Below the pieces are notes generated by a model. That model was not told the origin of the DNA. It worked only from the letters and a program-made list of their open reading frames with translations, and searched no databases. Below, one piece after another: positions 1 to 5,708 of a stretch of 5,708 bases of DNA; positions within the stretch are counted from its first letter, which is position 1; the number at the start of each line of letters is the position of its first letter. Position numbers and translations under genes: made by a program. The DNA lies in contig DAHXOG010000051.1 of NCBI GenBank assembly GCA_027364995.1, positions 1 to 5,708 on the forward strand, given 5' to 3'. The DNA is from Candidatus Mancarchaeum sp. (GTDB taxonomy: Archaea > Micrarchaeota > Micrarchaeia > Micrarchaeales > Micrarchaeaceae).

Positions 1-384
1 TATGGTCCTTACCCTCATGTTGCCTCTTTTTTCCGGAAGCAGCATTGCAAATGAGAATATGGCTGCCCATGCCGCAAAGGCGTCCATAGCCAATAGCGAA
101 AGCACATACTCATGTGCTATAACAAATATCGCAGCAAACGCAACTACCAGGAATCCGTGCAAAATCCTTGGATGTCCCAATGCATGTATGCCGGAAATCC
201 TTACGGCATTCTCGTAAGAGGCACCGCTCGTTATCAAATAGACTTTCTTCCTAGAAGAAACACGTTTCAGGATTTTAAGATAATAATCGCTGATGTACGG
301 GGATATTATGTAAAGAACCTTTCCTTTGGAGAATATGAGCTTTTCTACGCTTTTGTATGAGCTTTCAGTGCTCATCGCGCACAT
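1..384 (-). CDS. Membrane protein with possible phospholipase D-like N-terminus (3' end missing)
   Basis: This frame is open from the ATG at 384-382 to the left window edge, giving 128 codons with no stop, so the C-terminus lies outside. Residues about 20-53 read as strand, SPYIS-DYYLKIL helix, then strand ending in LITS. That resembles the first beta-alpha-beta unit of archaeal phospholipase D-like domains; no HKD (HxKxxxxD) motif is present in the visible part, so catalytic activity cannot be claimed. Residues about 74-90 and 93-116 are two hydrophobic stretches that look like a transmembrane hairpin, followed by a basic segment (EKRGN, RVR). The gene starts 9 bp after the ileS stop in the same direction, so co-transcription with ileS is likely. 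A GAG at 395-393, overlapping the ileS stop, could serve as a weak Shine-Dalgarno site for ATG 384. ATG 375-373, three codons later, is an alternative start. Membrane location is likely; the PLD-like assignment is inference. Confidence 0.72.
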   Translation of the reverse strand, partial: MCAMSTESSYKSVEKLIFSKGKVLYIISPYISDYYLKILKRVSSRKKVYLITSGASYENAVRISGIHALGHPRILHGFLVVAFAAIFVIAHEYVLSLLAMDAFAAWAAIFSFAMLLPEKRGNMRVRTI

Positions 385-393
385 TCTAACATC

Positions 394-3300
394 TCAAACC
401 TTTTCAATTGCAATCCTCAACTGGGTTTCCATTATCTCCAATGGCACGGGCTTTAGGCTATCTTTGATGGCATCTGCGAGCTCTACGCTGCTGGCATTTA
501 TGTCCTTCTTGAACTGTTCGATTACCGATCTTATGGTAGCTGCAGTCTCGGCATCAGTGCTTATATGCACCTTAACATGATCGGACCTTTTGAGCCCTTC
601 TGCCTTGCGCTCCATCTGTATCCTGCGCTCAAGCTCCCTTATGAAGGCCTCACTTTCCAATTCACTGCTTGTCTCGCTGTCAACCTTTGCGTATCCGTAC
701 TTGAACTTCTTGAACCCGTCGTCAGTGCTAAATTCTTCTATCATAACGTGCTCCGGCCTTATCTCTACGATTCCCTTTTCAGTATGCAGGGGATAATGGC
801 CGCTGGCATTGAATGCCTCCTGCATCTCGTAGGCATCCGCTTCCGCTATCGCTTTTGCTATTATTGCAACGTCCTTCTTGAAATCAGGCCCTAGCTTTTG
901 GAACTGCGGCCTTGCCTCAAGTCCCACCTTGCTCACCTTTTTGACGTCTATTGCTTTGGCGTTCGCGTATTCGCCTATTATACCGGTGAATCTTGCGAGC
1001 GTGTTGTAGACCTCGTCGCTTGTGGTCTCTATAACGGCGCTCTTTACCGGCCATCTCAGCGGTATCTTTACTGTTTCCCTGTTGTTCAAAAGCGCGCTTA
1101 TGGCCTCCTTTACTATGTCGAATGACTGCTCCAGTTCACTGTCTATGAGCTCCGGCTTGGCCTTGGGCCATTTGCGCATGGAAACGCTTTCCTTGGCGCT
1201 TTTCAATATCTTCATGGCAACGTAATCCGACGTGAACGGTATAATTGGCGAGGCGAGCGTAAGCACCGTGTCAAGCACATAGCTTATCACCTTCATAACG
1301 CTGCGCTGGGTGGCCTTCTCGTCTCCCAAGAGCTTCTTCTTTGCCACCTTTAGATAAAACCTGCTGAAGTCATCGCTTATGAAATCCTTTATGGCGTTGA
1401 CTGCATTATGCTGCTCGTAGTTGTCAAGCGATTTTGTTACATTCAATATAAGGCTCTGCGTTTTGGACATTATCCAGCGCTCCTCGTTCTCCATGCCCTC
1501 TGCCTTTGGCATTCCGAACTTGGGGCTTATGCCAGTGAGCTTGCCATATTCCTCGACAAGATTGGCTGCGTTGTAGAGTATGTTCAGGGCCCTTTCGGAA
1601 TCCCTTATCTCGCTCCTGTTGAACGAAAGGTCAAGCCATGGCGTATGCGACGAGCTCCATATCCTGAATGCGTCTGCGCTGGTCAACTTAAGCAAGTCCT
1701 CTATTGATATATAGTTGCCTAGCTTTTTGTGCATCTCGCGGCCATCCTCGCTTAGCAGCATGCCGTCGACCCCCACGTTCTTGAATGGCTTCTTGCCGTA
1801 AGCAAGCACGCTTATCCTGAAGAGCCCGGAAAACCATCCTCGCAATTGATCCTTTCCCTCTATTATATAATCCACGGGGAATAGCCTCTTGAATTCGCTC
1901 TCGGAATCCACGCTTGCCCTGAACGCTATGCTGGAATCGAACCATACGTCAGCCACATCCTTTATCCTGTGCATGGTGCCTCCGCATTTTGGGCATTTGA
2001 GCTCTATGGCGTCAATATACGGCCTATGCAGGTCCTCAAGCTTCATTACATTATTCGGGCTTATCGCGTGGGATTCAAGTTCCTTTACCGAGCCTATTAT
2101 TGCGGTATCGTTGCATTTGTCGCATTCCCATATTGGCAACGGTATGCCCCAGTATCTCTGCCTCGAAACGCACCAGTCCGGAGAGTTCTTCAAAACGTCA
2201 GCCTGCCATTGCATGGCCTCATCGGGGTGCCACTTCACTTTTGCGTTCTCGGATAAAAGTTTATTTTTGATCTTTCCTATGTTAAAGAACCACTGTGGCG
2301 TGGCTATGAATATCAGTTTGGAATCGCATCTCCAGCAATGCGGGTAGCTGTGAGTTATGCTGCCCTTGTAAAGCAGTGCCCCGAGCGCCTTCAGGTCATC
2401 CATGACTACCTTATTGGCCTCCAACGGCACAGTCAAGCCCTTGTATTTTCCTGCATCCTCTGTATACATTGCGCTTCCGGTTACCGGCGAAAATATCGGC
2501 AATCCATTCGCTTTTCCGAAATTGTAATCCGTGAGCCCGTGACCTGGAGCTATGTGAACCAATCCGGTTCCCTCATCCATGGTTACCATATCCTCGGAAG
2601 CTATTACCCTATGGTACTTCCTCAATTCCTTCTGCTTCGGAACATACTCCTCCAATGGATTTGCGTACTGCATATCCTCTATCTCTGCGCCGTAGAATTC
2701 CTCAAGCACTATCGCGCTTTCGTTGAGCATTGCCGATACGGCGTCAAGCCTCTTCTTCGCAACTATAAGGCTTTTGCTCCCGAATTTTGCAAGCACATAA
2801 AGCTCCTTCGGGTTTACGGCTATTGCTACATTTGATGGCAGTGTCCACGGGGTTGTTGTCCATATAAGCAGATAGTATTCGCCATCCGGTAAATTTATCT
2901 TTGCATTTGAGCTGTTTTTGATTACAAGAAACGGCACCGCTATTGATGGATCGTTGTCGGTAGCGTATTCGGCCTCGACAGTGCCTTGCGATACAGGGGT
3001 TTGGCACCGCGGGCAATAAAGCGTAGTCTTGGTGTCCTTATACAAAAGCCCATTGTCGTTAATGAGCTTGAACATCTGCCATCCCGCCTCTATATACGAT
3101 TTGTTGAACGGTATATATGGGTGGGCAAAATCAAGCGTTATGCCGAAGCGCTCATAATCCCTGTCCATGCGCCCTATCCCGTCCTCAACGAACTTCCTGC
3201 ATTGCTCTATGAACTTCTCTACTCCTATCCTTTCCTCTATCTCTTGCTTGGAGTGAAGCTCCAGCTTCTTCTCGACCTTATTCTCTATGGGCAACCCATG

Positions 3301-3540
3301 TACGTCATAGCCTGGCATGTCCCTGACATCAAAGCCCTGCATGCGCTTGTACCTTAGCGATATATCCTTTATCGTCTTTACCCACATCTGTCCAGGGTGC
3401 AGGTCTCCGCTAACATACGGTGGTCCGTCCAAGAAATAGAAGGGCTTCCTGCCCTTGTTCCTTTCCCTTAATCTTCCCAATACGTCGTTTTCCTTCCAGT
3501 AATTGAGTATCTCCAATTCATTAGCGTTAAGGTCCAACAT
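394..3540 (-). CDS. ileS: Isoleucyl-tRNA synthetase, archaeal type
   Basis: Charges tRNA-Ile with isoleucine using ATP and removes mischarged valine; cytoplasmic class I synthetase. The 1048 residues match the usual archaeal length, so the gene looks complete. Visible in order: PPYVSG then HPGQ (residues 48-51) at the HIGH position; a CPRC pair at 176-179; the CP1 editing domain with WTTTPWTLPSN (227-237) and GTGLVHIAPGHGLTD (324-338), whose Asp338 fits the conserved editing Asp; CWRC (402-405), CDKC (473-476) and CPKC (516-519) pairs, probably zinc-binding; SRQRYWG (459-465); DVWFDSS (531-537); EGKDQLRGWF (561-570); and EMHKK (602-606) followed by LGN at the KMSKS position. An alpha-helical anticodon-binding domain with LASPIIPFTSDY (about 762-773) follows, then a roughly 200-residue C-terminal extension resembling the archaeal DUF5915 region. 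The ATG at 3540 is preceded by GGTG with 7-nt spacing. The signature variants are unusual, but the rest of the enzyme appears intact. Confidence 0.98.
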   Translation of the reverse strand: MLDLNANELEILNYWKENDVLGRLRERNKGRKPFYFLDGPPYVSGDLHPGQMWVKTIKDISLRYKRMQGFDVRDMPGYDVHGLPIENKVEKKLELHSKQEIEERIGVEKFIEQCRKFVEDGIGRMDRDYERFGITLDFAHPYIPFNKSYIEAGWQMFKLINDNGLLYKDTKTTLYCPRCQTPVSQGTVEAEYATDNDPSIAVPFLVIKNSSNAKINLPDGEYYLLIWTTTPWTLPSNVAIAVNPKELYVLAKFGSKSLIVAKKRLDAVSAMLNESAIVLEEFYGAEIEDMQYANPLEEYVPKQKELRKYHRVIASEDMVTMDEGTGLVHIAPGHGLTDYNFGKANGLPIFSPVTGSAMYTEDAGKYKGLTVPLEANKVVMDDLKALGALLYKGSITHSYPHCWRCDSKLIFIATPQWFFNIGKIKNKLLSENAKVKWHPDEAMQWQADVLKNSPDWCVSRQRYWGIPLPIWECDKCNDTAIIGSVKELESHAISPNNVMKLEDLHRPYIDAIELKCPKCGGTMHRIKDVADVWFDSSIAFRASVDSESEFKRLFPVDYIIEGKDQLRGWFSGLFRISVLAYGKKPFKNVGVDGMLLSEDGREMHKKLGNYISIEDLLKLTSADAFRIWSSSHTPWLDLSFNRSEIRDSERALNILYNAANLVEEYGKLTGISPKFGMPKAEGMENEERWIMSKTQSLILNVTKSLDNYEQHNAVNAIKDFISDDFSRFYLKVAKKKLLGDEKATQRSVMKVISYVLDTVLTLASPIIPFTSDYVAMKILKSAKESVSMRKWPKAKPELIDSELEQSFDIVKEAISALLNNRETVKIPLRWPVKSAVIETTSDEVYNTLARFTGIIGEYANAKAIDVKKVSKVGLEARPQFQKLGPDFKKDVAIIAKAIAEADAYEMQEAFNASGHYPLHTEKGIVEIRPEHVMIEEFSTDDGFKKFKYGYAKVDSETSSELESEAFIRELERRIQMERKAEGLKRSDHVKVHISTDAETAATIRSVIEQFKKDINASSVELADAIKDSLKPVPLEIMETQLRIAIEKV

Positions 3541-3547
3541 CTAAAGG

Positions 3548-3551
3548 CACC
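3548..3551 (-). promoter_or_regulatory. Ribosome binding site of ileS
   Basis: On the minus strand GGTG is followed by seven bases and then the ATG at 3540. GGTG is complementary to the CACC of the archaeal 16S rRNA 3' end. An ATG overlapping this site (3553-3551) is out of frame with ileS. The same motif and spacing precede the e-MtaB gene, which supports both starts. Confidence 0.6.
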
Positions 3552-3573
3552 ATAAAGGATTTCGGATTAACCC

Positions 3574-3581
3574 TATAAAAA
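3574..3581 (-). promoter_or_regulatory. TATA-like box upstream of ileS
   Basis: The minus strand reads TTTTTATA, centred about 37 nt before the ileS start codon, in the 53-bp gap after the small zinc-protein gene. With the usual archaeal spacing of about 26 nt to the start site, transcription would begin near 3551, giving a leader of roughly ten bases. The same T-run could instead act as a weak terminator for the upstream gene. Whether ileS has its own promoter or is read through from the upstream gene cannot be decided from sequence. Confidence 0.4.
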
Positions 3582-3593
3582 CCCTATGTGCAA

Positions 3594-3806
3594 TTATTTG
3601 TTGGTATGTACTGCCAGCAGCCTTTTTGACTTGTAAGCGCTGCGCTTAGGCATATTGCTCCAGCAATCCTTGCATATCACCAGCTTCAATATCTTCGTGG
3701 CGGTCTGGGAGCTCTTTATGCAATCGCTGCATATGGTTCTTCCGCAATAATCGCATTTATACTGCCTGTATATTTCCTTTTTGCATCTTTCACAATGTGT
3801 AGCCAT
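3594..3806 (-). CDS. Small protein with four CxxC pairs, probable double zinc finger
   Basis: A 70-residue protein of unknown function. Eight cysteines form four CxxC pairs: C5/C8, C18/C21, C26/C29 and C45/C48, with gaps of 9, 4 and 15 residues between pairs. This order, with a central CDYCGRTICSDC block, resembles cross-brace treble-clef fingers of the FYVE/RING sort, which bind two zinc ions; the likeness is in spacing only. The C-terminal 20 residues are basic (KR, KSKR), which would suit binding nucleic acid or the ribosome, but that is inference. There is no signal peptide or membrane segment. The gene lies 53 bp upstream of ileS on the same strand and diverges from the e-MtaB gene. The ATG is preceded by AAAGGT with about 8 nt spacing. 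The regular Cys pattern argues that it is a real gene despite its size. Confidence 0.85.
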   Translation of the reverse strand: MATHCERCKKEIYRQYKCDYCGRTICSDCIKSSQTATKILKLVICKDCWSNMPKRSAYKSKRLLAVHTNK

Positions 3807-3825
3807 TATATCTTACCTTTGAGCG

Positions 3826-3832
3826 TTATAAA
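3826..3832 (-). promoter_or_regulatory. TATA-like box upstream of the small zinc-protein gene
   Basis: The minus strand reads TTTATAA, centred about 23 nt before the ATG at 3806. At normal archaeal spacing the transcript would start at or next to the start codon, that is, leaderless. A second A/T-rich match (CTATAAC, about 3841-3847) lies further upstream and would give a short leader that includes the AAAGGT sequence. I cannot tell which is used. Confidence 0.4.
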
Positions 3833-3924
3833 CTGCTAGAGTTATAGCATACAATTTGGCATGGCAAATAATAAATAGGTTCTCTAAAGCCGTGCTAGGA
3901 AGTAGAAAAGTGAACAAGAAGCAA

Positions 3925-3951
3925 ATGGGTATTCGCTTAGTTGCAACCCAT
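3925..3951. repeat. Short inverted repeat in the divergent intergenic region
   Basis: ATGGGT at 3925-3930 is the reverse complement of ACCCAT at 3946-3951, giving a 6-bp stem with a 15-nt loop. It lies upstream of the e-MtaB TATA box and directly abuts a second inverted repeat. It has no following T-run, so it is not a convincing terminator. It may be an operator half-site or chance. Confidence 0.3.
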
Positions 3952-3970
3952 AAACCTCCTGCAAAGGTTT
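3952..3970. repeat. Perfect inverted repeat overlapping the e-MtaB promoter
   Basis: AAACCT (3952-3957) and AGGTTT (3965-3970) form 6-bp perfect arms separated by seven bases. The right arm covers the position expected for the purine-rich BRE and the first Ts of the TATA box at 3968. A protein bound here would block TBP/TFB, so a repressor operator is possible; no regulator is visible in the window. A repeat this short can also arise by chance. Confidence 0.35.
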
Positions 3971-3976
3971 TATATC
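3968..3976 (+). promoter_or_regulatory. TATA box of the e-MtaB/gatD transcription unit
   Basis: TTTTATATC is a good match to the archaeal box A, with a purine-rich BRE-like AAAGG directly before it (3963-3967). With about 26 nt to the start site, transcription would begin near 3998. That leaves a leader of about 22 nt which contains the AGGTG ribosome binding site. This is the best promoter match in the window. Confidence 0.6.
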
Positions 3977-4007
3977 TTTCATTGGCTAATCTTACTCGTA
4001 TAATTGC

Positions 4008-4012
4008 AGGTG
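4008..4012 (+). promoter_or_regulatory. Ribosome binding site that fixes the TTG start of e-MtaB
   Basis: AGGTG lies seven bases before the TTG at 4020 and is complementary to the archaeal anti-Shine-Dalgarno CACCT. No in-frame ATG or GTG lies close by, and the protein beginning here has the conserved family N-terminus. The site therefore decides in favour of the TTG. Confidence 0.7.
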
Positions 4013-4019
4013 CTTAATC

Positions 4020-5300
4020 TTGAAGGTATACATAGAGACTTACGGCTGCACTTTCAACCAGGCGGACAGCGAACTGATCGCAGGGGCTTTGCATAAGGAC
4101 GGCATAGAAACGTGCGGCTCGGAAAAGGAGGCCGATGTAGTACTAATGAATACGTGCACAGTTAAAGGGGCAACGCAGAACAGGATAACATACAGGCTAA
4201 GCAATCTTGAGAAAAGCGGAAAAAGAGTAATGGTCACTGGCTGCATGGCAGGAGCCAACAGCGATATTATTGAAAAATACTCGCCAAGCGCAAGCATAAT
4301 GAGCATACAAAACATAGCCGCAATGCCTGAAACTGTAAGGCAGATGGCCTCCGGCAACAGGGCGGTATCGCTGCATAGGCAGCCTTTCGACAGGCTGGAT
4401 TTCTACGAAGCGAATGGCTCTGTGATAGCAAAGGTACCGCTTAGCGACGGATGCCTTAGCTCATGCTCGTTCTGCGAGACAAAGTTCGCAAGGGGCAAGC
4501 TTAGCAGCTTCCCGGAGCAGTCAATACTAAATGCCATAAGGTACAGCATAAGCAAGGGCTCCAAGGAGATAGAGATTACGGCCCAGGATACGGGTGCTTA
4601 TGGCATAGACAAGGGCACAAACATAGCTTCATTGCTGAAAAAGGCGTGCGCCATTGCCGGCGATTTCAGGATAAGGGTCGGAATGCTGAATCCGGAGCAT
4701 CTGCACAGGTATATGGATGATCTGATAGATGCCATGCACAATGAACACGCATACAAGTTCCTTCACCTTCCTGTGCAATCGGGAAGCGACAAGGTGCTCG
4801 CTTCAATGAGGCGCGGATATACTATAGAAAGCTACCTAGATGCGGTTAAATACATAAGGCAGCGCGTTAAGGGCATAACCATAGAAACAGACATAATAGT
4901 GGGCTTCCCTGGAGAGACAGAGGAGGATTTTGAAGAGACGATAAATGCAGTAAACGAATTCAAGCCAGATGTGACTAACATATCGAAATTTACGGCCAGG
5001 CCTCATGCCTCCGCATTGAATATGCCACAGCTTAACGATAAGGTAATAAAGGATCGCAGCGCTAGATTATCGCGCATAATAAGGGCAATGCAAAGCTCTA
5101 CCAACAAGTCACTAGTGGGCAGTACTATAAGTGTATTATTCACTGAGGAGAATAACGCATCTATGAACGGCAGGGACGATTCTTATAAGCAAATAGTCGT
5201 CCAGAAGGCAGGCATCGAAGGCAATTACGCAACAGGCTCGCGTGCCGATGTAAAAATATACGATGCGACGGCCAACGCATTGTACGGCAATATAATGTAA
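4020..5300 (+). CDS. e-mtaB: tRNA t6A37 methylthiotransferase, e-MtaB (CDKAL1-like)
   Basis: A radical-SAM enzyme that converts t6A to ms2t6A at position 37 of ANN-decoding tRNAs, using two 4Fe-4S clusters and S-adenosylmethionine; cytoplasmic. The N-terminal methylthiotransferase domain (about 1-110) has the three cluster cysteines: C10 in ETYGCTFNQADSE, C46 in NTCTVKG and C75 in VTGCM. The NTCTVKG motif points to the archaeal/eukaryal e-MtaB branch rather than MiaB or RimO. The radical-SAM domain has the CxxxCxxC site at C145, C149 and C152, then ITAQDTGAYG (186-195), LHLPVQSGSDKVL (248-260) and DIIVGFPGETEEDF (291-304). A C-terminal TRAM-like RNA-binding domain occupies about 363-426. The 426 residues are a normal length. 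The start is TTG. Thirty of 36 Ile codons are ATA, and AGG is the main Arg codon. gatD follows after 28 bp and is probably co-transcribed. Confidence 0.95.
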   Translation: MKVYIETYGCTFNQADSELIAGALHKDGIETCGSEKEADVVLMNTCTVKGATQNRITYRLSNLEKSGKRVMVTGCMAGANSDIIEKYSPSASIMSIQNIAAMPETVRQMASGNRAVSLHRQPFDRLDFYEANGSVIAKVPLSDGCLSSCSFCETKFARGKLSSFPEQSILNAIRYSISKGSKEIEITAQDTGAYGIDKGTNIASLLKKACAIAGDFRIRVGMLNPEHLHRYMDDLIDAMHNEHAYKFLHLPVQSGSDKVLASMRRGYTIESYLDAVKYIRQRVKGITIETDIIVGFPGETEEDFEETINAVNEFKPDVTNISKFTARPHASALNMPQLNDKVIKDRSARLSRIIRAMQSSTNKSLVGSTISVLFTEENNASMNGRDDSYKQIVVQKAGIEGNYATGSRADVKIYDATANALYGNIM

Positions 5301-5328
5301 CAAATATCTACAAAAACGGTATGCAAAA

Positions 5329-5708
5329 ATGTACGCTAAAACAATAATGGAGTTCTTCGATTCGAATGGCATAAAGCCAGGCGACGTCATAAGGGTAGAG
5401 AACAATGACATAGACGAAGAAGGAGAGCTAATGCCAAGCACGGAAGCCAACAAAGAGAATATAATAATACTCAAAATGAAGAACGGCTACAATATAGGCA
5501 TAGACTTCAACGGCGCCAAAATAACTAAGATAAGCGCTGGCAAGCCTCCGCACGAATTCCCCAAAATAGAATCCGCGGCGGAAAAGGGATTGCCAAAGGT
5601 TACTCTGATATATACCGGAGGCACCATCGGCAGCAAGCTCGATTACAAGACCGGCGGGGTATACATGCTGTTAAAGCCAGAGGAGCTGCTATACGAGGTC
5701 CCTGAATT
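5329..5708 (+). CDS. gatD: Glutamyl-tRNA(Gln) amidotransferase subunit D (3' end missing)
   Basis: GatD is the asparaginase-like subunit of archaeal GatDE. It hydrolyses glutamine and passes ammonia to GatE, which amidates Glu-tRNA(Gln) to Gln-tRNA(Gln); cytoplasmic. The 126 visible codons run open to the right edge. Residues about 16-70 form the small N-terminal beta domain (PGDVIRVE, EGELMPSTE, IIILKMKNGYNIGI). A linker follows, then the asparaginase-type domain starts with LIYTGGTIGSKLDYKTGGV (93-111). Thr99 in TGGTI fits the first catalytic Thr; the other catalytic residues lie outside. Family members usually read TGGTIAS, so Gly101 is a small change. The ATG at 5329 is chosen because the ATG at 5321 hits a stop after eight codons; a weak GGT lies at 5318-5320. 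Thirteen of 14 Ile codons are ATA. GatE is not in the window, and the length cannot be judged. Confidence 0.95.
   Translation, partial: MYAKTIMEFFDSNGIKPGDVIRVENNDIDEEGELMPSTEANKENIIILKMKNGYNIGIDFNGAKITKISAGKPPHEFPKIESAAEKGLPKVTLIYTGGTIGSKLDYKTGGVYMLLKPEELLYEVPE

Noticed and set aside
382..396. The ileS TGA and the next gene are in the same frame with no other stop between, which might suggest readthrough, selenocysteine or a fusion.
   Set aside because: IleRS already has full family length at this TGA, there is an ATG nine bases later, and no recoding stem-loop is evident. A shared frame occurs by chance one time in three.
394..3540. Several long plus-strand and alternative minus-strand open frames within ileS (for example 2338-2835 and 1889-2347 on plus).
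   Set aside because: They lie wholly inside a clear IleRS gene, and their translations show no recognisable domain.
3910..4017. Small plus-strand reading frame of 35 codons from GTG 3910 (or 30 from ATG 3925), ending 2 nt before the e-MtaB start, a possible leader peptide.
   Set aside because: The strong TATA box at 3968 lies inside it, so the main transcript would not include its start. Its codons (ATT, CGC, CGT, T-ending) differ from the ATA/AGG usage of the neighbours. Kept as unlikely.
3807..4019. Search for a tRNA or box C/D guide RNA in the divergent intergenic region.
   Set aside because: No T-loop GTTCRA-type block, no acceptor-stem pairing, and no convincing paired C and D boxes. 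Promoter elements and short dyads account for what is visible.
4040..4357. Minus-strand open frame of 105 codons with hydrophobic stretches.
   Set aside because: It is antisense to the cysteine-bearing N-terminal domain of e-MtaB and reflects complementary codons.
5301..5328. Possible terminator or promoter between e-MtaB and gatD.
   Set aside because: The 28-bp gap has no hairpin, no T-run and no good TATA box at a useful distance, so read-through into gatD is simpler.

Overview
This window looks like chromosomal DNA of an archaeon. GatD is found only in archaea. The methylthiotransferase is of the archaeal/eukaryal e-MtaB (CDKAL1-like) type. The isoleucyl-tRNA synthetase has archaeal signature variants and the long archaeal C-terminal extension. 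A/T-rich TATA-like boxes and GGTG-type ribosome binding sites precede the genes. Isoleucine codons are almost all ATA and arginine codons mostly AGG. The lineage cannot be fixed by eye; an uncultured DPANN-type archaeon (for example Micrarchaeota) is a guess.

Layout: two divergent blocks surround a 213-bp intergenic region (3807-4019). Leftward run three genes on the minus strand: a 70-residue protein with eight cysteines (3806-3594), ileS (3540-394), and, 9 bp after the ileS stop, the start of a membrane protein with a possible phospholipase D-like N-terminus (384-1), cut by the window edge. Rightward run a radical-SAM tRNA methylthiotransferase (4020-5300, TTG start) and, 28 bp later, gatD (from 5329), cut by the right edge. 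The two edge genes are open at the window ends.

Together: three of the five genes act on tRNA. IleRS charges tRNA-Ile. e-MtaB thiomethylates t6A37 in ANN-decoding tRNAs. GatD releases ammonia from glutamine for converting Glu-tRNA(Gln) to Gln-tRNA(Gln). This is a housekeeping translation neighbourhood. I see no mobile element, CRISPR array, rRNA, tRNA or defence system. The parts least explained by known families are the small Cys-rich protein, the truncated membrane protein, the unusual IleRS signature sequences, and an inverted repeat that overlaps the e-MtaB promoter.
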